This document shows positions 1-10,233 of a DNA stretch of 64,000 bases, in pieces. The notes under the pieces were generated by a model that was given only the letters and a program-made list of their open reading frames with translations, was not told the DNA's origin and ran no database searches. Numbering within the stretch: position 1 is the stretch's first letter; every line of letters begins with the position of its first letter. Location of the stretch: assembly GCA_002077045.2 (NCBI GenBank), contig KZ111150.1, forward strand, positions 482,648 through 546,647, read 5' to 3'. This stretch comes from Rachicladosporium sp. CCFEE 5018. Its lineage: Eukaryota > Ascomycota > Dothideomycetes > Cladosporiales > Cladosporiaceae. Made by a program: the position numbers and the translations under genes.

Positions 1-474
1 GTCGATGCAGCCGCGAAAACAGAAGATCCATACCAACTGTAGGGACCAGTGGGCACTTCGCTTCTCCGGAGGGGCTGGGACACTTCTGTGCTCTTGTCAG
101 CACATTCATGGCAATGGGAACCAGCATGCGGTGTTGATGAGGACTCAGCATTGTCTCTACCCTGCTCTGCAAACCTTATACATCTGTCCGATGTAGACGC
201 AAGTCACAGACGTCGAGGCAGGAGGGCCTTGCAGCTGCCGGGGTGAGGAGGCAGCGTCGACAGCAAGCAGACGCACCCGGCCAGAATGCCATGCAGCATC
301 ACTGGCAGAAGCCGAACACCACTCCCAGTGTGCCGTCTCCCTCATCAGCTACCTCCATTCCTATTGCTGTCTTTGCAAAACACCTACACTGACTCGCATT
401 CATCATCTATCCTACATTCCTAACATTCACGCAGGCCCTCCAGGATCAGGTCTCTGGGCCTCTCCGTGGTAGAA
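1..474. other. Intergenic, upstream of GH13 pseudogene (copy A)
   Basis: No supported gene. The sequence is identical to 25002-25475. It would hold the promoter and 5' UTR of the GH13 locus, but I see no clear TATA box. Confidence 0.5.
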
Positions 475-2450
475 ATGTCCTTACCTCTGACTGCCACTGG
501 CACTGAACGCGCGGATCGCTACTCGTGGCAGACTGCTTGCGTATGTAGTATTTACGCAGGCTGTGCACAACCACAACGCTGACGAACTCCGTCAGGTCTA
601 TCAAATCTATCCGGCGTCCTTCAAGGATTCTAATGGCGATGGATTTGGCGATCTGCCTGGCATCATCTCAAAGATCGATCACCTTGAAAGCCTCGGTGTG
701 AACGCAGTCTGGCTTTCGCCTTGCTACGAGAGTCCAAACGTCGATGGTGGCTACGACATCAGCAACTACAGGAAGATCGACCCTCGCTTCGGCACAGTAG
801 CAGACATTGAGCTGCTCATCAGAAGTCTTGATGAGGTCAACATATGGCTCATCCTGGATCTTGTCGTCAACCACGCTTCTGATCAGCACGAGTGGTTCCG
901 GGAGTCAAGGAGTAGCAAGACGAACGCGAAGTGCAACTGGTGAGTGCGAGATCTGTAGTGACATGGAACAGGTGAGACTGACAGTGCCAGGTACATCTGG
1001 CGTAAGGGCAAGTCGATCACGATAGGTGACGAATGTGTCCGGACTCCACCGAATAACTGGAAGTCCCAGTTTCAGGGCAGCGCGTGGGAGTACGACGCCC
1101 ATACCGACGAGTACTATCTTCATCTCTTTGCAGCACAGCAGCCGGACTTGAACTAGGAGAACCCGGAAGTCAGACAAGCAGTGTACGCAGACATGCGATT
1201 CTGGCTCGAGAAAGGCATCACAGGCTTCAGAATGGACGTGATCAACATGCTTGCGAAGCACCCAGACCTGCCCAATGCACCTGTGCAGGATCACTCGCCG
1301 CCATAGCAGGACGCACAGCCACTGCACTGCAACCAGCCACGTGTGCATGACTACCTCCAGGAGATGCGCAAGGATGTGCTAGATCACTATCCTGAGACCA
1401 TGAGTGTCCGGTGAGCTTTTGTACACGACCCGCGATGAGGTCAAGCTCTACGTGGAGCCCAACCGCCGAGAGCTAGACTTAGCCTTCGAGTTCGACCTTT
1501 GCGCTTGGAACTTCGGACCTGGCGGAAGGTTCGACAAGGCCCATGACACTGTGCAAGATCTCAAGCGGACCATATGTCGCACATGGAATGGGCTCCGTAG
1601 CGGGGAGACTGCATGGCAAACCTTCTTGCTGGAGTCGCACGACACCGCGCGTTCTGTCACACGTTTCGGGGACGATAAGCCAGAGCACAGTGCTGCTATA
1701 GCGAAAGTGCTGGCGGTACTGTCGACTACGCTTTGTGGAACGCCCTTCGTGTATCAAGGCCAAGAGATCGGTATGGAGAATCACACGGCAGATCCTATCG
1801 AGAGTTTCGACGATATCAACACCATCAACGCAATGCGAACAATCGAACGCAGTAGGCACGAGTGCTCGTAGCCTGGCGAAACTATTGACATGAGTGATGT
1901 GCACGAGCAAGTCCGTCTCAAAGCGCGCGATCACACACGTTCTCCAATACACTGGAAATACGGCGAGCCGCATGCTGGGTTTTCGACAACGGCCGGCCTT
2001 TTGTGGAAGCGCATGATCTCGAACACTGATCGTATCGATATGGCCTCGCAAACGTCAGCCTCGAATTCAGTACTGTCATTCTGGCGAGATATGATCGAGT
2101 TTCGCCGGCTCTTCGCCAAGAATATCGTCTTCGGTGCATTCGACGTAATACATGACACTTCCAGCGAGGGTCCTATCTTCGCCTACGTTCGATCTGGAAT
2201 GTCCCACAAAAGACCTCTCAAAGTCGACATTCTGGTTGTTCTAAATTTGACCGCAGAGGACCACGTGCCATTTGCACTTCCGAACTTTGAGGGCGCGAAG
2301 CTTGCCAGGCTCATCGATACGCGGTGGGAAGGTGGATTCATTGCAGGTGCTTCCGACGTGAATGGTGAATTGGTGCATCTTGGACTGTATCAGGCTTTGG
2401 TCTTCTTCAATGTGAAAGAGACTGCGGCTAGCCTGCCCATTGATCCCTGA
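475..2450 (+). pseudogene. GH13 alpha-glucosidase (maltase/oligo-1,6-glucosidase type), disabled, copy A
   Basis: Remnant of a cytosolic-type alpha-glucosidase that would release glucose from maltose or isomaltose. The gene model starts at ATG 475. A 22-codon exon (475-540) is followed by a 55 bp intron (541-595), exon 596-939, a 51 bp intron (940-990) and a last exon from 991. Splicing rebuilds the family N-terminus running into VYQIYPASFKDSNGDGFGDL. The GYDISNY, DLVVNH and GFRMDVINM (nucleophile Asp) motifs and the LESHDTARSV (stabiliser Asp) motif are all readable. Lesions: TAG at 1154-1156 exactly where the family Trp sits in PDLN-W-ENPEVR; TAG 1304-1306; one extra C at about 1408-1409, which breaks the frame just before the acid/base VGE motif; TAG 1869-1871. 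The last open segment (1890-2450) is the C-terminal domain. The same lesions occur at 25476-27451. Introns cannot remove the first stop because conserved residues flank it on both sides. Confidence 0.85.
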
Positions 2451-2721
2451 ATCAAGTGCGGCCGAGTCTGACGGTCATTGCATATCAAAGGCGTTGCAGC
2501 ACAGCGGCGAGCTCGCCTATTGAACAACAATACAATAATGTCACTGACACATATTTGACCTGCACGCGGTGTTGACGTGATCCGGACGTACCCCACTTCA
2601 CATTTGCACCTGAGCAGCCAGATGCGAGGTTGCTGTTATAAGCTACATCTTAGAAGCCGTTCTTTCGCAAGGCTTGCTACCGTATATTACGACGGAATGA
2701 AATCGTCCACTTGCAACCAGC

Positions 2722-3534
2722 ATGGCGCCTACCCCGCCCCAACTCGATCACGTAGTCCTTCTGCTACCCCATGCCACGCTTGTCGATCCTCCAACCTGGC
2801 TGACCTCGAACTTCACGCTCACTCCCGGCGGTACACATGCCGGTGGCGAAACGCAGAACACTCTCGTTCTCTTCGCTGACGGGACTTACCTCGAGCTCAT
2901 AGCCTTCGTGGACGACAAACCCGAGTGTCGGAAAGATCACTGGTGGGGTAAGAAGGACTTCGGAGTCATTGACTACGCGTTCACCGTACCTGATGTCAAG
3001 AGCTTCGATGTGAAGAAGCTCAATGACAGGCTAGAGCGCAAGGAAACGAAGGTGAGGTACGCTGAGCCGACGGCTGGAGGTAGGACGCGGGAGGATGGCG
3101 TTGAAGTGAAGTGGAAGGTGGCTTTTCCAGAGGGCGTGGAAAGGGGCGGTATGCCATTCTGGTGTCTGGACGTCACTGAGAGAAAGCTTCGAGTCCCGAT
3201 CAGTAGAACGGCTACGGAGCATCCATGTGGCGCTGTTGGCATGGCTGGAGTATTAGCGCAGATCGACCAGACTAGGCTTCCATCGATTGGAGAGGCTTTG
3301 GCAGCTATCGTCGAGGAAAGAGGCGATGGAAACGCACGCTTCCCGGTCGGTACGCCCAGTGGGACCTACGGAGCGACCGCGGCATCGATCAGAATCAAGG
3401 AGCCAACCGATCGAACGAAAACGGCACTGGACTTGTCCTTAGTCCTGCATGTACCGAAACGCGAGACACGGCCCAGCGACATATACCAATCGATCGGAAG
3501 CGGCAAGGTGGCAATCTTTTTCGAAAGCCTATGA
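2722..3534 (+). CDS. Glyoxalase-like domain protein, copy A
   Basis: Intact single-exon protein of 270 aa. The N-terminus (LDHVVLLLPHATLVDPPTWL) followed by a GGTHAGGETQNTLVLF stretch and a TYLELIAFV strand resembles the fungal Glyoxalase-like family (VOC superfold, Glyoxalase_3 type). Members of that family are small cytosolic proteins of unknown substrate. The His of LDHV and the Glu of YLELIAF are in the positions usually used as metal ligands in VOC proteins; that assignment is inferred. It lies 271 bp downstream of the GH13 pseudogene on the same strand and is identical to 27723-28535. Function beyond the fold is unknown. Confidence 0.75.
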   Translation: MAPTPPQLDHVVLLLPHATLVDPPTWLTSNFTLTPGGTHAGGETQNTLVLFADGTYLELIAFVDDKPECRKDHWWGKKDFGVIDYAFTVPDVKSFDVKKLNDRLERKETKVRYAEPTAGGRTREDGVEVKWKVAFPEGVERGGMPFWCLDVTERKLRVPISRTATEHPCGAVGMAGVLAQIDQTRLPSIGEALAAIVEERGDGNARFPVGTPSGTYGATAASIRIKEPTDRTKTALDLSLVLHVPKRETRPSDIYQSIGSGKVAIFFESL

Positions 3535-4630
3535 GGTGTGTCCCTGCTTCAACCATCGATGCCACAATGAGCAGTCTGCGTACATCGACTACCTCACCTT
3601 GAGAATACCTGACCCGGTAAGTGGGCCCGACGACCCACAGCCTGTCTTGCTTTGGGGCGGTTGACAGGATGTTGTGACAGGTGTTCGACGTCTGGACCCG
3701 TTTGCTGGTGACACAGCAGGCGTTCTTGCGGTGCCGGGGTCCACTGTGGCGGCGAACACAGGCCTTTGTCTGGGATTGAGGTCGCATGACATATGTAATC
3801 CACAATACGGAAGTGGATGTTGCTTGTCACAAGAGGTTCGACGCTAAGCAGTGTGCTGACAAGGTCAGATGGTCGAGGATGTAGAGCAAGGAGGAGAGGA
3901 GGAGTTCCAAACGATTGTAGTCGATACACGAAAAGCTGCAGATGGGTATCTATCTAGCCGACGAAAGCACACTCCGTTGCTCTTATCGCCCTTCCCAGGA
4001 CAGTCCACACCCAGCATCGCTCGTATACAAACCACTGCGCGACATCCAACCCGCGCAGGCGCCACCGCGATGATGCCCAGTAATGTACAGTCGCAGATTG
4101 CTCTGCTGATGCCGTTTGTCTATCCCAAAAAGCCCAAATGTACCCAATGGTGTCGCCACCTCTACCCGTATTTTGCCGTTGAACGCCGAAGCCAGAGAGG
4201 AGCAAAGCACGTAGGTGTTGCGATGCTGTGAAGGTGGAGGTGGTGTTGATGTTAATGTGATTAGGTCGGAGTTGGCGAGGTGGTAAAGTCGCATAAACGA
4301 TCGAATTCGCTCAGAACGCTGGACGGGGTATTATGCATGCCGAAAGAAAGTCATGAAAATATCAAGGCGGAGGGTGAGGGTGATAGCGAGTGTGAATGTG
4401 GTGGCGTAAATGTTGTGGTGAGCTGTCAAATGGTTGTCAGTGATATGTTTTCTGTGGAGACCTGCAGCTGGTCGCATGCAGGCAAGAGCTCCCCTGTCAA
4501 GCTTAATCGTAGTCGAGTACGTACCTGAATGTGAATACTAGATTCACTGCTCATCTCGCAACATCCGAGCATCGCCATTGCCAAGGTGAATATTGACGTT
4601 GGAGGTGGCGACGGTGTTGCGGAAAGCTTC
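3535..4630. other. Intergenic, no gene seen (copy A)
   Basis: About 1.1 kb between the glyoxalase-like gene and the small minus-strand exon. Open frames here (for example 3869-4231 on + and 3395-3805 on -) resemble no known protein and have unnatural composition. Identical to 28536-29631. Confidence 0.5.
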
Positions 4631-4748
4631 TCAGCTCTTCTTCGGTGGAGGCGGCTTGGGTTTGGGTGTGCCGGTCGTGTCGTATGCGCCGCGACCCATG
4701 TTCATGGCCTCGCTGTCCTCTCTGGTGATCATAGCGACGGAGTGTGAG
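4631..4748 (-). CDS. Candidate terminal exon of a small protein, copy A
   Basis: On the minus strand a pyrimidine-rich acceptor (ending at 4749) precedes an open stretch from 4748 to the stop at 4631-4633. It encodes a hydrophilic Pro/Lys-rich tail beginning SHSVAMITREDSEAMNMGRG and ending PKPKPPPPKKS. A short ORF from the internal ATG (4730-4732) would give 33 aa. The composition and the good acceptor suggest the last exon of a small conserved fungal protein. I could not find a convincing 5' exon upstream (4760-5200), so the N-terminus is unknown. A possible donor lies at about 4841 on the minus strand, but the frame it opens has no ATG. Repeated identically at 29632-29749. Confidence 0.35.
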
Positions 4749-5403
4749 CTGCGCAAAGGGAGAAGTCAACAAATGAACCAGACAGGGAGCGGCGCGACCT
4801 TATGCCGGAATGCAAGTCGCACAATCATTGGCTCACTTTTGCGCAAGGACACGCTGTGCCTGGGTGTGGCAATTGGCAGCCCGCGTGGGACAAGCAGACG
4901 ATGTGGACTTTGCGGCTTGTCGAGCTTGTTGGCAATATCAAGTGGTGTGCTTTGTGTGAAGGAGTGACTATTTCGCTGGAATGCGATGCGAAATTATGCT
5001 GGACTCTGTGCAAAGGAGTGTATGACCGGCGACGGCTCCAAGTAAGTGTGTGAGTACACAGCAAGGCGACCGATGGCGCGTGGACGAGAGGTTATAGAGA
5101 GTTACGAAAGGCGAGATAATACGAAGGAGCGGAAAGTTTGCAAGAAACGCATGTCTTTGTAAACGTCCGCACCGCAAACACCTTGCGACCGCACTGACAT
5201 TCCCCTATAAGCGAGCAAGACAAAATGCTCGATACGTCAGTGCAGACAAAGTAGATTTGTGTGTCGACGGGGATTTCCTGCCGTCACACCTGAAACCATC
5301 TCCTTTCTGGCCCGGCACCCTTGCGTTCAAGATCGACTGCATGGAAGCGGCGCTAGAAACCGTTGCAACTAGGCCAACACGGCGTAACGCTACTGCAGGT
5401 ACG
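4749..5403. other. Intergenic, no gene seen (copy A)
   Basis: No recognisable coding region apart from a possible missing 5' exon of the small gene to the left. Identical to the corresponding part of copy B up to the homopolymer difference at about 5500. Confidence 0.45.
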
Positions 5404-5779
5404 CTCTCCCGCCCTATCCAGATCCCAGGATCAGTACCAAATGCTTTTGCTGCCGAACAACGGCGACAGGCCGGATCTGACAGTCGCATCGCCTACCGAG
5501 GGGAGCCACACAAGGCCGCAATGAAGCACTTGCTACTGAGATTCGTTGACGGGCTGTGACGAGTTCAGACCACCACCCCTTTACCCCGTGTCATATGAGG
5601 TGGACGGCAGGGCTGTCATCGCCTCAATCAAAACCACGACTCACCCTTCCCCAGCCTCGCAAAACGACAGCAAACGTATGATTCACGGTCAACGCTAGAA
5701 GGCCGCCAGAAAGCTCAGAAACGTACCATTTGTATTCTTCCGGTGCTCCGCCCGATCTCCAAGATTTCGTGCCACCACT
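5404..5779. repeat. Contig-end duplicate (left member), exact match to 5880-6255
   Basis: 376 bp repeated exactly after the 100-N gap. Copy B (from 30405) has only one instance of this stretch, so the duplicate is best read as two contig ends that overlap and were scaffolded without being merged. Confidence 0.9.
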
Positions 5780-5879
5780 NNNNNNNNNNNNNNNNNNNNN
5801 NNNNNNNNNNNNNNNNNNNNNNNNNNNNNNNNNNNNNNNNNNNNNNNNNNNNNNNNNNNNNNNNNNNNNNNNNNNNNNN
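5780..5879. other. Assembly gap, 100 N
   Basis: Exactly 100 N, a placeholder gap. The flanks overlap by 376 bp, so no sequence is actually missing here. Confidence 0.97.
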
Positions 5880-6255
5880 CTCTCCCGCCCTATCCAGATC
5901 CCAGGATCAGTACCAAATGCTTTTGCTGCCGAACAACGGCGACAGGCCGGATCTGACAGTCGCATCGCCTACCGAGGGGAGCCACACAAGGCCGCAATGA
6001 AGCACTTGCTACTGAGATTCGTTGACGGGCTGTGACGAGTTCAGACCACCACCCCTTTACCCCGTGTCATATGAGGTGGACGGCAGGGCTGTCATCGCCT
6101 CAATCAAAACCACGACTCACCCTTCCCCAGCCTCGCAAAACGACAGCAAACGTATGATTCACGGTCAACGCTAGAAGGCCGCCAGAAAGCTCAGAAACGT
6201 ACCATTTGTATTCTTCCGGTGCTCCGCCCGATCTCCAAGATTTCGTGCCACCACT
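5880..6255. repeat. Contig-end duplicate (right member), exact match to 5404-5779
   Basis: Beginning of the second contig; see the left member. It continues without interruption into 6256, where copy B continues identically from the single instance. Confidence 0.9.
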
Positions 6256-8224
6256 GCCGGTCAGCGCCAAAGCATTTAGCGTTCGCTTCCTGGCTGCCGG
6301 AATTGCATTCGCCGCCTCCACGGAGGCCGGTCCCTACCCCGTTGTGGGCGCGACGTATCGTATAAATAGGGCAGCCTTGGAGTCTCAATCAGCCGAGAAG
6401 AAGCAAGACACGCGACCTAAGTTTCGTTTGACAAGTCGAGATGTTGCTGTCGATTAGGTCTGTCACATTTCGCTATGCACGTTTGTCTCATCATGTACAG
6501 CCGCAAGCCCCGGCGACCTGGGCGAGCTGTCAAGCATGCAGCTGGCATGCATCATGCATAGGAAGCCTGCATCCGCGCCACATAACCTTCCCACAAGGCT
6601 GCAGTGGGGATGAGCCGATGCTTTTCCAGGATATCGACCTCGAGTCATCACAATTTGGCTCGCCCCAACCGTCATGCCACTGCGAGGTCAGTCCACGAGA
6701 TATGTAGTACACGAAAATTTTGTTCACAAATCGCATCTGCGATCACATACCATCCCAGCCAGCTGGCCCCGTCTCCGCGACACATCGTCGTCCATCCACC
6801 TCCGTTTCGACAAGCAAACACACCCAGCTTCTCCGACAGCCCAAACCTCATCTGCCGCATCAAAGCCTATACCCGGGCATATTGGCTTCGCAAGCGAAGC
6901 CACCGGCTCAGCTTCCGGTTTGCTAGTGCCGCCTTCACATCGTTTCCCGATCCCGATAGAGTGGTCCCATCCTATCGCCGGTGCTGTGAAACGTGGCACC
7001 CCCGTGAATCTCGATCGGACAGCCAGTCAGCCTTTCAAGCACTTTGCAGTACTGGACGCGCATTGATATTGGTGAGTACCAACGAGTCAAGTGGGAGTTG
7101 TTGCATCAGGGAATGGGAAAGCATGCAGACGCCATTGATATTACACCTCCGTTGTCACGGCCGAATCCCAGCCTTCTAAACTGCCCGTCATCTCCTGTGC
7201 CGTACCTCGGTTTCCCTCGGTAGGTCTCGCGGGCCGACGTATAGCGAATATCAACCACACCTTGCTCTCCGACGCAAATCGACTCCGGACACCCGCGGCC
7301 GCGCCGCTATCACCGGTCGCCAACAATGACTTCTCTCTCAAATGTGAATGAGAGTTGCCGATTTCATGATTTTGAGTGCTGAGGCATTGCCACCCTACGC
7401 GCACGAGACCACTGCTGCGGCAGACTTGGCAGAAGCAGACCGGTAGCTCACAGGTATGGAGATCCATAGCTGACCACGCAATAGCCTACTCGTCCCATCG
7501 TTCGGGCGAAGTGCGACTTAATTAATCGTACATATCGTGGTAGATATCGCGAGAGCTCCATTGTCGATCTGCGATCAGACTGAAGTGTACGGCTGTGCCG
7601 CTTCTGACTGGTAGATGGCCTGTCAAACATTACGACGAGCACACATCTCTCGCCTTAAGAGATCCCGGGTTTGGGATACAGCTCTGCCAGACCTCGTCTG
7701 TGGCTTGACAAGCTGGAAGACTTTGACAGCCTGATATCTATGCGGTCGAATACCCTACCAAAGTGTGCAATGGCGACAGTCGGACAGCTGCTACAGCGAA
7801 TGGAATCTTCCCGAGGCACACCTCGTCTGCAAGTCATCATCCAATCTCATCGGAAGGGCTCTGGAAAGCGATCCGTCCATCGAGGGCGCATAAGCACAGT
7901 CACTGGGATCATCGAACGCACACTACCAATCAGGTCTCGAATCTGTCAATGTCATCGTCGTAATGCAGAAAGATGTTTACCGAGTAGTGCAGTCAGTTCA
8001 CTCCCCATCACTCTGCCGAGTCTGACCTCCATACGCTTCCAGTCCAGGCTGAAGTTGATAAAGCCACTCGAAGCCGTAAGTCGCGGTACATGGCGATCAT
8101 CTTGGTGATGGGAAGCTAAGTGGTGTATATCACGAAGGTAAGGAACATGATCACATTTTACTCACATCCACATCTCTATCCAACACTCCATCTGCAAAGC
8201 CTCTACATTCATCATTTCCATCGC
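6256..8224. other. Long noncoding stretch with a TATA box (copy A)
   Basis: Nearly 2 kb with no gene I can support. A strong TATAAATA box lies at 6361-6368, preceded by CCCCT stress-element-like motifs near 5570/6048. The sequence is well conserved in copy B (30781-32767), with about 310 bp (6745-7062) showing only about two substitutions. Differences in the longest ATG-started frame here (6441-6707) are mostly nonsynonymous, so I do not call it coding. It may hold a promoter plus a noncoding transcript, or the long 5' region of the TPR gene. Confidence 0.45.
6361..6368 (+). promoter_or_regulatory. TATA box (TATAAATA), copy A
   Basis: A perfect TATAAATA followed by GGGCAGCC, conserved in copy B at 30887-30894. 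No protein-coding gene is recognised within the next 1.8 kb. The transcript it would drive is unknown. Confidence 0.4.
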
Positions 8225-9640
8225 ATGCCACCTACTCGAACCCGCGAATCACTATCATCCTCCCAGGAGCTCGACCTCTGGGAGCACGCTTGTCTGCTGT
8301 ACCACAGCTACGAATGGCAAGAAGCCGCAGATGCCTTCGCGCCTCTTGCTCAGATGGCAAGCGATGACAGTAAAAGTATGCGCTATCATGTTAACGCTGG
8401 CTTGATCCTCGCGCGGCTTGGCGATCTACCAGATGCGCGGGTCGCCTTCCTGCTCGCCTCGAAGAAGAACAACCGCTGTCCACTGACTCACTTTCTGCTC
8501 GGGCTCGTGGCTGTTGAGATGGAGGATCTCCTGCCCGCACTTGCGAGCTTCGAGCTATGCGCACTGAGGATGGGTGACGAAGGGGTGATTAGCTACCACA
8601 CCGAAGGGCTGAAATTCAGGCTCCATGAACAGCTCGTAGCGGACAACATCAGCAAGGTGCGCACGATCGTGGACGGTCAAGCGGCGTTACCAGGAGTGAA
8701 GCTACTGCCGCCGAGCCTGGACGGCATTCCTGCGGATCTGCTGTTCGAGGCGCCTGCAAGAGGAGCCTCAGATAGACGATCTACGATGGGCTCGAGCCTC
8801 TTCTCTACCACGCGGAAAACTCCAATCAGGGCTAGTTCCAGCACAGGTCAATCGCGCAGATCGTTCGCATCGATCTACACCAGAGGATCGAAACTCACGC
8901 GACTAACGACCGTGAATATCAAGAAGTCTGGCGCAAATAACTCACCACCAGGCTCGGTGCGAGAGAGTGAGCTCGTCGACGACCGTACGATACGCATAGG
9001 GTCTTCGCACAGCTCGTCAGCTGACTCGTTTCACCCGAGTTTGCTGCCAGCTCCACTGGCACCACGGATGGTACCGAGAACCACTACACCTCCGAAATCG
9101 AATCATGCGCCCCGTGAGGTGGCTTTTGACTACAAATCAACACGCGAACTGGCACGCTTCATCCGCTATACTGGACCCTCGACGGGAGGGACGAAGAACT
9201 TCGACGTGGATCGGGATTACATGCTGCATCTACTGAAGGACACAGGGGTGAACACGGGATCTGCGACTCCCAGCACGCTCGAGGAGGTCGCTGAGAAGCC
9301 CCCTCTTCGGCGAAGAGCAAGTGATATGTATGGCAGCGTGCTGGACTACTACATCACGGCAGCCGAGATCAGGAGAAAGTCGTTGCCTGACCTCGCACGC
9401 ATGGAATCGCAATCGAACGAGAGAACCGCAGCCCGGAGTCCCTTCATAGAGCCAAGATCGGCGCCCACGCCGCCTTCACAGCTGCCATCACCAGCGCCGG
9501 GGCGAGGCGCAAAGGCTGAGCATATTGCCTCGGTACTGCAGCGAAGGCTGAGCAATACGCCGACACCTAGTCTGGTGTCGTCTGCTGGGATCTTTCGGAT
9601 GGGGTTGAAGGATGCTAGGGCAAGGGGGTGGCACTTGTAG
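8225..9640 (+). CDS. TPR protein resembling the N-terminus of NoxR/p67phox, copy A
   Basis: 471 aa from ATG 8225; the frame is open 105 bp further upstream but with no better start. Residues about 15-160 form tetratricopeptide-like helices (LWEHACLLYHSYEWQEAADA, GLILARLGDLPDARVAFLLA). They end in GLKFRLHEQLVADNISKVR, which corresponds to the YxxLGLxFKL...NxxLxxL stretch closing the TPR domain of p67phox and fungal NoxR. Those proteins bind Rac and activate NADPH oxidase. The rest (about 190-471) is Ser/Pro/Thr/Arg-rich and disordered. I see no SH3, PB1 or CDC24-binding domain, so this is a relative rather than NoxR itself. Copy B (32768-34180) is one codon shorter. Confidence 0.65.
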   Translation: MPPTRTRESLSSSQELDLWEHACLLYHSYEWQEAADAFAPLAQMASDDSKSMRYHVNAGLILARLGDLPDARVAFLLASKKNNRCPLTHFLLGLVAVEMEDLLPALASFELCALRMGDEGVISYHTEGLKFRLHEQLVADNISKVRTIVDGQAALPGVKLLPPSLDGIPADLLFEAPARGASDRRSTMGSSLFSTTRKTPIRASSSTGQSRRSFASIYTRGSKLTRLTTVNIKKSGANNSPPGSVRESELVDDRTIRIGSSHSSSADSFHPSLLPAPLAPRMVPRTTTPPKSNHAPREVAFDYKSTRELARFIRYTGPSTGGTKNFDVDRDYMLHLLKDTGVNTGSATPSTLEEVAEKPPLRRRASDMYGSVLDYYITAAEIRRKSLPDLARMESQSNERTAARSPFIEPRSAPTPPSQLPSPAPGRGAKAEHIASVLQRRLSNTPTPSLVSSAGIFRMGLKDARARGWHL

Positions 9641-10233
9641 CGATACATACAGTAGTTCTCTGCAGATGTTCCTACAGCGCCCGGAGCGCTCCCGATAGGT
9701 CTGATGTATCGACGGTCGAACAGAAATGCCCCTTTCTCCAAGAGCACCGCCACATTCTCGTTACCGCGGTGCCGCCTATATCTTCACTCGTCCGACCTAG
9801 CTATCGATTGAGCGGAAGTGATAGATCGGTTTTAAGAGTGGACGGTGCGATATATCGGAGTACACTGAACCCGAGACGTGATCTGGCTGTCCTTTTAGGG
9901 ATAAATCATCCACGTACTGCATGATAGAAACGGTCATAGGACACTCGAGCGAAGGTCATATATGATCTCCTCGCGAGTCATGGGCTGACGTTTGATCGAC
10001 GCCGCTGACTTTCGAAACATCTTGACGTGGCCAGCAAATGCGCCACGACAGAAAGTGAGCACTGCCACAGACCACCCTCCCGCAACACCTCCAGTCACTA
10101 CATCTTCATCTCCCAACACCGCCTCCAAACCCTTCCAACCCGATAATCTTCATAAGCTCACCCACTCCCGCAGTCCCCAAGCCAATCCCCCAATCGCAGC
10201 CTCCTCCCCTAGCGCAAGGCTCCCACACCCACC
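9641..10233. other. Intergenic, no gene seen (copy A)
   Basis: Terminator of the TPR gene and promoter of the ankyrin gene; pyrimidine-rich for the last 150 bp before ATG 10234, as is common in fungal promoters. Confidence 0.5.

Noticed and set aside
475..2450. RIP as the cause of GH13 inactivation
   Set aside because: The stops fit CpA to TpA changes, but there are only three, a frameshift is also present, and the region is not AT-rich.
6441..6707. 88-aa open frame after the TATA box
   Set aside because: Copy B differs at many nonsynonymous sites (R/G, R/T, S/P, H/D, G/R) and the frame end is not conserved; no resemblance to known proteins.
6604..7179. 191-codon frame open in both copies
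   Set aside because: No ATG start, low-complexity unnatural composition; openness follows from general conservation of the region.
7671..8108. 145-codon plus-strand frame upstream of the TPR gene
   Set aside because: The frame is broken in copy B (127 codons, different end).
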